Shown piece by piece: positions 56,797-64,000 of a stretch of 64,000 nucleotides of DNA (within the stretch, counting starts at the first letter, position 1; each line of letters opens with the position of its first letter). The translations under genes and the position numbers were made by a program. Origin of the DNA: Clostridiales bacterium CHKCI006 (lineage in GTDB: Bacteria > Bacillota_I > Bacilli_A > Erysipelotrichales > Coprobacillaceae). Where the stretch lies: NCBI GenBank assembly GCA_900018345.1, contig FCNA01000129.1:62001-126000 (forward strand), in the 5' to 3' direction. The notes beneath the pieces are model-generated. The model did no database searches and was not told the DNA's origin. It saw only the letters and a program-made list of their open reading frames with translations.

Positions 56797-57213
56797 TTAA
56801 TCAATCATAATTTGTTTCTTCTCAGGAATCTTTTTAACTTCCTTAGGGAAAGTCACTTTCAATTCACCGTTATCAAAGCTGGCTTTGATATCCTGCTCCG
56901 TCACTTCATCGCCGACATAGAAGCTGCGGCTGAATGTTCCGGCATATCTTTCCTGACGAATCACATTGCCTTTTTGGTCTTTTTCTTCGTTATTGCTGTT
57001 GCGGCTTGCCGCGACTGTCAGATAACCATTTTCCAGATCCATATGGATATCTTCCTTCTTCACGCCTGGAAGCTCCATATCCAATAAATAATAACCATCT
57101 TTCTCACTGATATCCGTTCTCATCACATGACTATTGTTGCCTGTAAAGAATGGACGATCAAACATATCATCAAATGCATCACTAAAGAAACGATCTACGG
57201 GATAAAATTTCAT
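56797..57213 (-). CDS. hsp20: Hsp20/alpha-crystallin family small heat shock protein
   Basis: 138 residues. ATP-independent holdase chaperone. Alpha-crystallin domain from MRTDISEKDGYYLLDMELPGVKKEDI to the GELKVTFPKE strand, with C-terminal extension KIPEKKQIMID. The N-terminal FFSDAFDDMFDRPFF is a typical short sHSP arm. A CIRCE element overlaps a near-perfect promoter about 100 bases upstream, so HrcA control is expected; the leader itself may fold onto the start codon. Confidence 0.94.
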   Translation of the reverse strand: MKFYPVDRFFSDAFDDMFDRPFFTGNNSHVMRTDISEKDGYYLLDMELPGVKKEDIHMDLENGYLTVAASRNSNNEEKDQKGNVIRQERYAGTFSRSFYVGDEVTEQDIKASFDNGELKVTFPKEVKKIPEKKQIMID

Positions 57214-57320
57214 ACTTCAACACCTTACCTTTCACATCCTACGGTTGATTAAGCAGCCGTTCACTATGAAATTTCATGACTTATTTTCCTTTTTGCAGCC
57301 CATCTTCCGACTACACTTAT

Positions 57321-57348
57321 ATTATAGCACTTCTTTTAGCACTGTCAA
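57321..57348 (-). promoter_or_regulatory. Promoter of hsp20
   Basis: Minus strand TTGACA (57343-57348), 16-base spacer, TATAAT (57321-57326); both hexamers are perfect. Transcript start near 57314. Confidence 0.88.
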
Positions 57349-57362
57349 TAGGAGAGTGCTAT
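57336..57362. promoter_or_regulatory. CIRCE operator (HrcA site)
   Basis: TTAGCACTG, nine bases, GAGTGCTAT against the consensus TTAGCACTC-N9-GAGTGCTAA: one mismatch per arm. It covers the -35 of the hsp20 promoter. Confidence 0.85.
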
Positions 57363-57384
57363 TTTAGTATTTCTTTTGAACAGA

Positions 57385-57417
57385 TAAAAAAAGCAGTCCA
57401 CACGCCTATGGACTGCC
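57385..57417 (-). terminator. Terminator of the pspC gene
   Basis: GCAGTCCA (57393-57400) and TGGACTGC (57409-57416) with a T run on the minus strand. Confidence 0.88.
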
Positions 57418-57422
57418 ATACA

Positions 57423-57950
57423 TTAATATCCCTGATGCCGTTCAGGCAGCAAGATTGCCAAAAATAAATAAACCAGGCATAAAGTAAAGCCAGAAGTAAA
57501 TAAAAGAAACACAGCGATGATGCGCAACAGCGTTGGATCAATGCGGAAATAGGCTGCAATCCCCGAACAAACGCCACTGATCATTTTATTATCCGCATTG
57601 CGGACCAGGCGCCTCGTTTCATGGTTAGGAACAAAATCACCATTCTCTTTTTCAACCTTACGATAATCATAATCATCATAGTTCTGCTTTTGACGTGTTC
57701 CGCCGGCAATTAAACTGAGCGCCAGAATAATGACGATCAAATACCAGAAATAGTCTCCAATAAAATCAAAGACCAGACCAAAACTCTCCCAGATCATGGA
57801 AAAGAAATGACGTATACTGATCCAGTCAATCATATGATAGAGTTCAGTGAAAGGGCCCATATTCACATGATGGTCCTCTAAAATCGCAAAAGTCAAGAAA
57901 ACCACAGCGACGATCAAGAGTATCCAACCGCCAATTTTACGTTTTGACAT
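57423..57950 (-). CDS. PspC domain membrane protein
   Basis: 175 residues. N-terminal hydrophobic segments (IGGWILLIVAVVFLTFAIL and FWYLIVIILALSLIAGG), a charged middle part, then the PspC domain (RRLVRNADNKMISGVCSGIAAYF, DPTLLRIIAVFLLFTSG). PspC-type proteins respond to envelope stress, but in Bacillota the function is mostly unknown. The order (helices first, PspC at the C-terminus) is inverted relative to short PspC proteins. Monocistronic, next to hsp20. Confidence 0.87.
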   Translation of the reverse strand: MSKRKIGGWILLIVAVVFLTFAILEDHHVNMGPFTELYHMIDWISIRHFFSMIWESFGLVFDFIGDYFWYLIVIILALSLIAGGTRQKQNYDDYDYRKVEKENGDFVPNHETRRLVRNADNKMISGVCSGIAAYFRIDPTLLRIIAVFLLFTSGFTLCLVYLFLAILLPERHQGY

Positions 57951-58006
57951 GATCTCCCTCCTTACTTTGTTATCATAACATATTCAACTACCAAAACAAA
58001 GCATAA

Positions 58007-58849
58007 TCAACCTTTGACCATCAACAGGCATAGATAAGTCAACTTACCGATAGGATCTGAAAGTGGAATCGCTTGATACAGCCCCTGCGATCGATCATCC
58101 AACAGATGATTTAAATGAACGACACGAATATTCTGATGTTCATAATAAGCCGTCATGTACGCTTCATCAGATAGAATATCGGCTGTTAGAAAATAATTGG
58201 GATGCATGTGCTGCTGCACATTTTGAGCCTGACCAAGAAAATTGATCCAGCTGATAAATGTTTTGAGATTATAGTCATTTAAAGAATAGCCAACAAAAAC
58301 AAAAGTATGATCGATCAGTAAGGATTTAATAAAGAGTTCCATCAGGCCATGTGTATGAGAATACTGAAGGTAATCATCTTCTTTCAAAACAATTTCGCGT
58401 ACATTATCCAGATCTCCATGCATCTTGATCAGATAACGACCAGTAGTCGCCTGCAACAGATCCCGATCGCTCTTGATGACTTCATAGCCATAATGATCCA
58501 GCAGCTGATCAAAATTGGTTGTGATAATATGACAGGGATCTAAAGAAATAATCAAGTCATGCAGCGGATTGGTCTCGTAAGTCTGATTAAAGACTTCCGA
58601 AATCATGGCATAGTATCGCTCATGGTTGAATGAATCATCCATGCCATAAACATATTGCGGAATGCGTATGTAATCATCCGTTGAAAGCGGGAAACGTTCA
58701 TAATGAATCTGGCGGGCAAAATAGCGAACTAAATCTCCCCAAGTCGGAACCCCGGAGTTTTTCGAAACACCGGCGCCAATAAAGAAAACAATCTTTTTCT
58801 CCAAATAAAGCTGATGCAGCTCCTGTATATACTGTCTATCCCTTTCCAT
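58007..58849 (-). CDS. SIR2-like family protein
   Basis: 280 residues. NAD-binding FFIGAGVSKNSGVPTWGDLV, HIITTNFDQLL, LIKMHGDLD and VFVGYSLND place it in the SIR2-like (PF13289) group, many members of which are NADases in anti-phage defence. It is a stand-alone domain without effector or nuclease fusion, and no defence genes surround it. ATG at 58849 is four bases from AGGAGG. The ppdK terminator ends directly before its ribosome-binding site. Confidence 0.85.
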   Translation of the reverse strand: MERDRQYIQELHQLYLEKKIVFFIGAGVSKNSGVPTWGDLVRYFARQIHYERFPLSTDDYIRIPQYVYGMDDSFNHERYYAMISEVFNQTYETNPLHDLIISLDPCHIITTNFDQLLDHYGYEVIKSDRDLLQATTGRYLIKMHGDLDNVREIVLKEDDYLQYSHTHGLMELFIKSLLIDHTFVFVGYSLNDYNLKTFISWINFLGQAQNVQQHMHPNYFLTADILSDEAYMTAYYEHQNIRVVHLNHLLDDRSQGLYQAIPLSDPIGKLTYLCLLMVKG

Positions 58850-58861
58850 ATGCCCTCCTAA

Positions 58862-58893
58862 AAAAAGAGACACACCCTCAGGTATGCCTCTTG
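58862..58893 (-). terminator. Terminator of ppdK
   Basis: Minus strand AAGAGGCATACC and GGGTGTGTCTCTT form an interrupted stem, then seven T that run into the AGGAGGG of the SIR2-like gene. Confidence 0.7.
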
Positions 58894-58903
58894 CTTTGAT
58901 CGA

Positions 58904-61543
58904 TTAACCTTCTTTATCCATTTTTTCCTGTACAGCAGCTTGAGCAGCAGCCAAACGTGCTAAAGGTACACGGAATGGTGAGCAGGATACATAGTTCAGA
59001 CCTAATTTATGGCAGAATGCGATAGAACTTGCTTCTCCACCATGTTCACCACAGATACCTAATTTGATGTCTGGACGAGTCTTACGACCTTTTTCAGCAG
59101 CAATCTGCATCAGCTGTCCAACACCTTCCTGGTCAACCTTAGCGAATGGATCAGATTCGAAGATCTGTTTTGCATAGTAATCATTTAAGAACTTCGTTGC
59201 ATCGTCACGGCTGAAGCCATAAGTCATCTGAGTGAGGTCGTTCGTACCGAAGCTGAAGAATTCTGCTTCTTCGGCGATCTTATCAGCTGTCAATGCAGCT
59301 CTTGGGATCTCGATCATTGTACCTACTTTATAAGTTAAGTTAACGCCTGCTTCTTTGATGATAGAATCAGCAGTAGTTGTAACAACGTTCTTCACGTATT
59401 TTAATTCTTTCACATCGCCAACTAATGGGATCATGATTTCAGGAACAACATTTAAGCCTTCTTTATTGACGTTAATTGCTGCTTCGATAACAGCTCTTGT
59501 CTGCATTTCAGCGATTTCTGGATAAGTGATCGCTAAACGGCAACCACGATGACCCATCATTGGGTTGAATTCTTTCAAGGATTCAACACGTGCTTTTAAG
59601 GATTCGAAAGTCATACCTAAGCTTTCTGCCAAAGGTTTGATTTCTTCATCTGTATGAGGTAAGAACTCATGAAGAGGCGGATCCAAGAAACGAATGGTTA
59701 CAGAGTAACCTTCCATTGCCTTGAATAATTCTTCAAAGTCAGATCTCTGATAAGGTAAGATCTTCTCAAGTGCTTCTTTACGTGCCTCTACAGTGTCAGC
59801 TGTGATCATACGACGGAAGTTAAAGATTCTTTCTTCATCGAAGAACATATGTTCAGTACGGCATAATCCGATACCTTCTGCACCGAATTTGCGTGCCTGT
59901 TTAGCATCTCTAGGTGTATCTGCATTCGTACGAACCTGTAATTTTCTAGCTTTATCAGCCCAGTTCATGAATGTTTCGAAATCACCACTGATTTCTGGTT
60001 CAACCGTCTTGATCTGTTCACCATAAACGTTACCTGTGCTTCCATCTAAGGACATGTAGTCACCTTCATGATAAACTTTTCCATCTGGAGTAACCAGTGT
60101 CTTAGCTTCTTCATCTACTTTTAATGCACCACATCCGCTGACGCAGCAAGTACCCATACCACGTGCAACAACAGCTGCATGGCTAGTCATACCACCACGA
60201 ACAGTTAAGATACCATGTGCAATATTCATACCTTCGATGTCTTCAGGACTTGTTTCAGTACGCACTAAGAGGATATCTTTTACGCCTTCTTCATGTGCTT
60301 TCATGACATCCTCAGCAGTGAAGTAAATATGTCCAGTTGCAGCACCTGGGCTAGCAGCTAATCCAGTAGCAACGACTTTTGCTTTAGATAATGCTTCAGC
60401 ATCGAAGTTAGGATGTAATAACTGATCTAATTGTTTAGGTTCAACTTTTAATAAAGCTTCTTCTTCGCTGATCATTCCTTCATGTACTAAATCAACAGCG
60501 ATCTTTAAAGCAGCCTGAGCAGTACGTTTACCATTACGTGTCTGCAGCATGAATAATTTACCATCTTCGATCGTAAATTCCATATCCTGCATATCACGGT
60601 AATGATCTTCCAGGATCTTATTGATCTTCACGAACTGATCATAGCAATCAGGCATGATTTCTTTCAAAGTATCGATTGGCTGAGGTGTACGGATACCGGC
60701 AACAACGTCCTCACCCTGAGCGTTCATCAGGTATTCACCGTAAAGTTTCTTTTCACCTGTAGCAGGGTTTCTTGTGAAGGCAACACCTGTACCGGAAGTT
60801 TCACCACGGTTACCATAAACCATTTCCTGTACGTTAACAGCTGTTCCCCAGCTTGCAGGGATATCATTTAAACGTCTGTAAGTAATGGCACGGTCATTAT
60901 TCCAAGATCTGAATACAGCTTTAATAGCTTCCATCAGCTGAACTTTTGGATCCTGTGGGAAATCTGTACCCGCATGTTTCTTGTATTCACCTTTATAGAT
61001 CTCAACAACTTCCATTAAATCTTCAGCTGTCAGTTCAGTGTCAAATTCAACACCTTTTTGTACTTTGACTTCATCAAATTTATGTTCAAAAGAGCTCTTA
61101 GGGAAGCCCATAACAACATCTGCGAACATCTGGATGAAACGACGATAACTGTCATATACGAAACGTGGGTTATTGGTTGCTTTAGTGAACCCTTTAGCCA
61201 CTTCATCATTTAATCCTAAGTTTAATACAGTATCCATCATACCTGGCATAGATGCTCTCGCACCAGAACGAACAGATACGAGTAATGGATTTTCTGCATC
61301 CCCCATTTTTTTACCAGTTAATGATTCGAGTTCAGCGAGTTTATCATTGATCTGCTGTTCGATCTCTGGCACGATGGTCTTACCATCATCATAGTATCTT
61401 GTACATGCTTCGGTTGTAACGGTAAAACCTTTTGGTACAGGTAAACCAATGTTGGTCATTTCTGCAAGGTTAGCCCCTTTACCACCGAGTAAGTTACGCA
61501 TGTCTTTATTACCTTCTTTAAAAAGGTAGACATATTTTGTCAT
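58904..61543 (-). CDS. ppdK: Pyruvate, phosphate dikinase
   Basis: 879 residues, full length. Interconverts pyruvate, ATP and phosphate with PEP, AMP and PPi. N-terminal ATP-grasp (KGANLAEMTNIGLPVPKGF), phosphohistidine swivel domain GGMTSHAAVVARGMGTCCVSG with the catalytic His, and PEP-binding barrel (RTEHMFF, GHRGCRL, FSFGTNDLTQM, CGEHGGE). ATG behind AAAGGAGG. In anaerobes it runs glycolytically using PPi, which fits the PPi-type phosphofructokinase here. Confidence 0.97.
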   Translation of the reverse strand: MTKYVYLFKEGNKDMRNLLGGKGANLAEMTNIGLPVPKGFTVTTEACTRYYDDGKTIVPEIEQQINDKLAELESLTGKKMGDAENPLLVSVRSGARASMPGMMDTVLNLGLNDEVAKGFTKATNNPRFVYDSYRRFIQMFADVVMGFPKSSFEHKFDEVKVQKGVEFDTELTAEDLMEVVEIYKGEYKKHAGTDFPQDPKVQLMEAIKAVFRSWNNDRAITYRRLNDIPASWGTAVNVQEMVYGNRGETSGTGVAFTRNPATGEKKLYGEYLMNAQGEDVVAGIRTPQPIDTLKEIMPDCYDQFVKINKILEDHYRDMQDMEFTIEDGKLFMLQTRNGKRTAQAALKIAVDLVHEGMISEEEALLKVEPKQLDQLLHPNFDAEALSKAKVVATGLAASPGAATGHIYFTAEDVMKAHEEGVKDILLVRTETSPEDIEGMNIAHGILTVRGGMTSHAAVVARGMGTCCVSGCGALKVDEEAKTLVTPDGKVYHEGDYMSLDGSTGNVYGEQIKTVEPEISGDFETFMNWADKARKLQVRTNADTPRDAKQARKFGAEGIGLCRTEHMFFDEERIFNFRRMITADTVEARKEALEKILPYQRSDFEELFKAMEGYSVTIRFLDPPLHEFLPHTDEEIKPLAESLGMTFESLKARVESLKEFNPMMGHRGCRLAITYPEIAEMQTRAVIEAAINVNKEGLNVVPEIMIPLVGDVKELKYVKNVVTTTADSIIKEAGVNLTYKVGTMIEIPRAALTADKIAEEAEFFSFGTNDLTQMTYGFSRDDATKFLNDYYAKQIFESDPFAKVDQEGVGQLMQIAAEKGRKTRPDIKLGICGEHGGEASSIAFCHKLGLNYVSCSPFRVPLARLAAAQAAVQEKMDKEG

Positions 61544-61574
61544 ATAAGTTCCTCCTTTGGCTTACGTCTCCTAC

Positions 61575-61603
61575 ATTATACACTTAAGCGTTTTCAATTT
61601 CAA
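61575..61603 (-). promoter_or_regulatory. Promoter of ppdK with a weak cre-like site
   Basis: Minus strand TTGAAA (61598-61603), 17-base spacer, TATAAT (61575-61580). The spacer holds TGAAAACGCTTAAG, matching the cre consensus except for the final CA. Confidence 0.78.
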
Positions 61604-61642
61604 TAGATTAATTTGAAAGTGCTTCATTTTTCTTGACTCAGC

Positions 61643-61678
61643 CAAAAAGAAAACAGGAGAATATTTGTTCTCCTGTTT
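61643..61678 (-). terminator. Terminator of the DEAD-box helicase gene
   Basis: AAACAGGAGAA (61651-61661) and TTCTCCTGTTT (61668-61678), followed on the minus strand by TTCTTTTT. Confidence 0.88.
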
Positions 61679-61712
61679 ATTTTGTATATAGGATAGTCAT
61701 TTATAACAAACC

Positions 61713-63296
61713 TTAATGTGATGACTGGCGGCCTTTTGTTTTTTCACTCACACGTACTTTCCGTCCGGCAAATTTTTTGTCCGGCGCGTTTTTAAGCACG
61801 TTTTTGAGTGCCTGCTGGCTAGTCAGTTCGACCAATATCGCACGATTTTGCAGATCCACACGACCGATATCTTCTTTTTTGACCTTCACTGTTTCAATTA
61901 AAAAGCGCACAACGGCAGCAATGGTCGTATGATAATTTTTACCAAGATCTAGATAAACAGCGCCCACTGTCTTAGGCACCCCAATCATTTCTTTATCATA
62001 GGCAAAGCCCGTATGGGACTGGGTCTGCAAATAGAACAGCGCACTGGCTACATTGATCAGATCGGCCTGATCAAGCTGCTGAAGCTGCTGTTTATAATTT
62101 TTATGCAGACCGCTGCCAATGGCATCATAAACTTCCTCAAGTACCACCTCTTCTTTATGCTTGAGAATATTTTTTAACGTTGGCAGATTCGCCTGTTCGA
62201 TGTGCGTTCGATTGATCCTCTCGATATCTTTTAATAATGGCCGCTCGCGAGGTGTCACCAAACTATAGGCAATTCCTTTTCGACTGGCACGTCCGGTACG
62301 GCCGATACGGTGGACGTATGCCTCTACGTCCTGAGGCAGATCATAGTTGATGACATGGCTGACATTTTCCACATCGATCCCTCTGGCCGCAACATCAGTT
62401 GCCACTAAGAAAGTCAGCTGTCGCGATTTAAAACGGCGTAACGTCTCCAAACGCAGCTCCTGACTGAGGTCCCCATGCATTCCTTCGGCATGGTAGCCGC
62501 TTTTGGACATGGCACTGACCAGTTCATCCACCCCTTTTTTCGTACGGCAGAAGATGATGACCGACTCCATCGGATTGGCATCGATCAGGCGGCAAAGCGC
62601 CTCGTAGCGTTCATGCGGACGCACTTCAAAATAGTACTGCTCCACGGTACTGGCTGTCCGTGATTTTTGGGCGATCGTAATTTTCTGCATATCCGGACGC
62701 ATATACCGTTCGGCGATCTTCATGATGGCTGGAGGCATCGTCGCCGAAAACAGCAGTGTCTGACGCTGTGGGTTCGTTTCCTCCAGAATGGCCTGGATAT
62801 CCTCAGCAAAACCCATGTTCAGCATCTCATCGGCTTCATCTAAGATGGCGTAATTCACCTGACCAAGATCGAGCACCTGACGACGCATCAGATCTAAAAC
62901 ACGCCCCGGTGTTCCGACCACAATATCTGCGTCGCTCTTGATCGCACGGATCTGCTTTTCAATACTGCTGCCGCCATAGACCACCGTACTTTTCAAAGAT
63001 GTAAAGCGGCCGATCTTTTCAAATTCCTCTTCTATCTGTAAAGCCAACTCACGTGTCGGGCTTAAAATAATCGCTTGTACCTGTCGCTGTTTATGTTCAA
63101 GACGGCTCAAGACCACACTGGCAAAAGCCAATGTTTTGCCTGTTCCGGTCTGGGCCTGACCAATCACATCTTTTCCTTCTAATAATACCGGAATGGCTGC
63201 CTGCTGGATGGGTGAAGGACGTTCAAAACCCAAAGCATAGATGGCATCCAGTACACGTTCGTTCAATCCTAATTCATCAAAGCTTTTCACTATCAT
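61713..63296 (-). CDS. DEAD-box ATP-dependent RNA helicase (DeaD/CshA-like)
   Basis: 527 residues. Q motif FDELGLNERVLDAIYALGFERPSPIQ, Walker A AQTGTGKT, DEADEML, SATMP, VATDVAARGIDV and HRIGRTGRA are all present. C-terminal DbpA-type RNA-binding domain (GAVYLDLGKNYHTTIAAVVRFL) suggests a role in ribosome assembly or cold adaptation. ATG at 63296 five bases from GAGAGGG; an ATG at 63314 has no ribosome-binding site. Monocistronic with own promoter. Confidence 0.95.
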   Translation of the reverse strand: MIVKSFDELGLNERVLDAIYALGFERPSPIQQAAIPVLLEGKDVIGQAQTGTGKTLAFASVVLSRLEHKQRQVQAIILSPTRELALQIEEEFEKIGRFTSLKSTVVYGGSSIEKQIRAIKSDADIVVGTPGRVLDLMRRQVLDLGQVNYAILDEADEMLNMGFAEDIQAILEETNPQRQTLLFSATMPPAIMKIAERYMRPDMQKITIAQKSRTASTVEQYYFEVRPHERYEALCRLIDANPMESVIIFCRTKKGVDELVSAMSKSGYHAEGMHGDLSQELRLETLRRFKSRQLTFLVATDVAARGIDVENVSHVINYDLPQDVEAYVHRIGRTGRASRKGIAYSLVTPRERPLLKDIERINRTHIEQANLPTLKNILKHKEEVVLEEVYDAIGSGLHKNYKQQLQQLDQADLINVASALFYLQTQSHTGFAYDKEMIGVPKTVGAVYLDLGKNYHTTIAAVVRFLIETVKVKKEDIGRVDLQNRAILVELTSQQALKNVLKNAPDKKFAGRKVRVSEKTKGRQSSH

Positions 63297-63359
63297 GCAT
63301 TCCCTCTCTTTCATTGTTCAACGTCTATTTTGGACATCAAAGCGCAAAAAAGCTTATCC

Positions 63360-63388
63360 ATTATAGCATAAATCATAACCATGGACAA
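63360..63388 (-). promoter_or_regulatory. Promoter of the DEAD-box helicase gene
   Basis: Minus strand TTGTCC (63383-63388), 17-base spacer, TATAAT (63360-63365); leaves a ~57-base leader. Confidence 0.6.
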
Positions 63389-63413
63389 CAAAAAAGACTG
63401 GATTGACCAGTCT
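63389..63413 (-). terminator. Terminator of the D-2-hydroxyacid dehydrogenase gene
   Basis: AGACTGG (63395-63401) and CCAGTCT (63407-63413) around ATTGA, then TTTTTTG on the minus strand. Confidence 0.85.
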
Positions 63414-64000
63414 ACACCACACGATTGCGACTATTCCCTTCAATATAGCTTTCAATATTCAAAATGACTTCCTCAACACAGCGTTTTCGGCTTTCCACGC
63501 TCGCCCAGGCAATATGCGGTGTGATGATGAGACGCATCGAGTTACGGATACCTAACAACAGGTTATTTTTTTCCATCGGCTCATGTTCAAGCACATCCAA
63601 TCCTGCGCCGGCAATCTCATTATCAACCAGGGCTTTCGCCAAATCCTCTTCGACAATGATCCCGCCGCGTCCAACATTGATAAGGTAAGCGGACTTCTTC
63701 ATCTTCTTGAGCGCCTCGATATCAAACAAATGAAAAGTATTCTTATTTAAAGGCGCATGAATCGAGATGACATCCGACTGCTCCAGCAAGTCATCAAAGT
63801 CCACTCTTTCATAACGATCATCATCATGATTACCGCTGGTTGAGTAATAGATGACATGACAGCCAAAAGCCTCGGCAATACTGGCGACCCGCTTACCGAT
63901 GTCTCCCAGTCCGACAATGCCCCAGGTCTTTCCTTCGAGTTCGTTGAATTTTTTCTCAAAATGCGTAAAGCTGACATCCCGACTATAACGCCCGGATTTA
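63412..64000 (-). CDS. D-2-hydroxyacid dehydrogenase, C-terminal part
   Basis: Partial; the 5' part lies beyond the right edge and about 195 codons are visible. NAD-dependent oxidoreductase (lactate/phosphoglycerate/glyoxylate group). NAD-binding LEGKTWGIVGLGDIGKRVA, VISIHAPLNKNT, LINVGRGGIIVEEDLAKAL with the substrate Arg, GLDVLEHEP with the acidic partner, and ITPHIAW with the catalytic His. The specific substrate cannot be decided from this part. Confidence 0.9.
   Translation of the reverse strand, partial: KSGRYSRDVSFTHFEKKFNELEGKTWGIVGLGDIGKRVASIAEAFGCHVIYYSTSGNHDDDRYERVDFDDLLEQSDVISIHAPLNKNTFHLFDIEALKKMKKSAYLINVGRGGIIVEEDLAKALVDNEIAGAGLDVLEHEPMEKNNLLLGIRNSMRLIITPHIAWASVESRKRCVEEVILNIESYIEGNSRNRVV

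Noticed and set aside
55927-58849. Defence island around the SIR2-like gene
   Set aside because: Neighbours are pspC, hsp20, DUF6054 and ppdK; no nuclease, helicase, retron or toxin partner is present.

Overview
The window reads as chromosomal DNA of a low-to-mid GC, anaerobic, Gram-positive Bacillota, most likely class Erysipelotrichia or a close relative. I infer this from: pyruvate:ferredoxin oxidoreductase, pyruvate phosphate dikinase and a PPi-type phosphofructokinase; an alaS T-box; PyrR attenuation; a CIRCE element; CotJ spore-coat genes; and Bacillus-like gene order (alaS-ireB-ruvX-DUF1292-mltG-trmR-trhP1-trhP2-udk-greA and ftsW-ylbD-ylbE-ylbF-rsmD-coaD). The genus call is inference. 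Most of the window is housekeeping DNA; I saw no prophage, integrase, transposase or CRISPR array.

Layout. 1-5.1 kb: start of nifJ, a pyrR-galU-membrane protein operon, a DUF4261 gene, a MupG-like muramidase and a zinc-ribbon membrane protein. 5.1-15.2 kb: the alaS-to-greA block, which holds the complete set for 5-methoxyuridine at tRNA position 34 (trhP1, trhP2, trmR), with an alanine T-box whose promoter lies inside the upstream AI-2E-type transporter gene. 15.3-21 kb: a 45-residue protein, recD2, mnmA, a ROK sugar kinase with a probable cre site, and an RluA-type pseudouridine synthase. 21-28 kb: ADP-ribose pyrophosphatase behind a structured leader, a membrane-anchored HAD-like pseudoenzyme, a five-gene tRNA cluster, a CPBP protease, an orphan MazF, a 59-residue protein and a cadherin-like membrane protein. 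28-35.4 kb: pyrBcarBpyrKDFE under a PyrR attenuator; carA and pyrC are missing from it. 35.4-38.8 kb: the ftsW-to-coaD block.

38.9-48.4 kb: mutY; a GH25-LysM lysozyme without signal peptide opposite a CotJA-CotJB fusion plus CotJC; a 329-base regulatory gap with an XRE regulator and a 12-bp inverted repeat before pfk; a zinc-dependent phospholipase C homologue with an Atg22/UMF1-type MFS transporter; and a MocR-type regulator that has lost its PLP lysine, divergent from an ECF transporter S component across three 19-bp-spaced direct repeats. 48.4-64 kb: a DUF7000 gene broken by an amber codon, glycerol dehydrogenase, tRNA-Leu, a Nudix hydrolase, tex, tspO, pepV, a methyltransferase with an unknown partner, DUF6054, CIRCE-controlled hsp20, pspC, a solitary SIR2-like gene, ppdK, a DEAD-box helicase and a partial D-2-hydroxyacid dehydrogenase.

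How the parts work together. NifJ, PpdK and PPi-phosphofructokinase point to a pyrophosphate-sparing fermentative glycolysis. PyrR senses UMP and controls the split pyr operon through its leader. Control by RNA structure recurs: T-box, PyrR attenuator, the nudF leader and perhaps the hsp20 leader. I did not find one clearly new multi-gene system. The best leads are the HAD pseudoenzyme, the Lys-to-Arg MocR with its phased repeats, the hsp20 leader complementary to its own start region, and the SIR2 gene whose ribosome-binding site directly follows the ppdK terminator.
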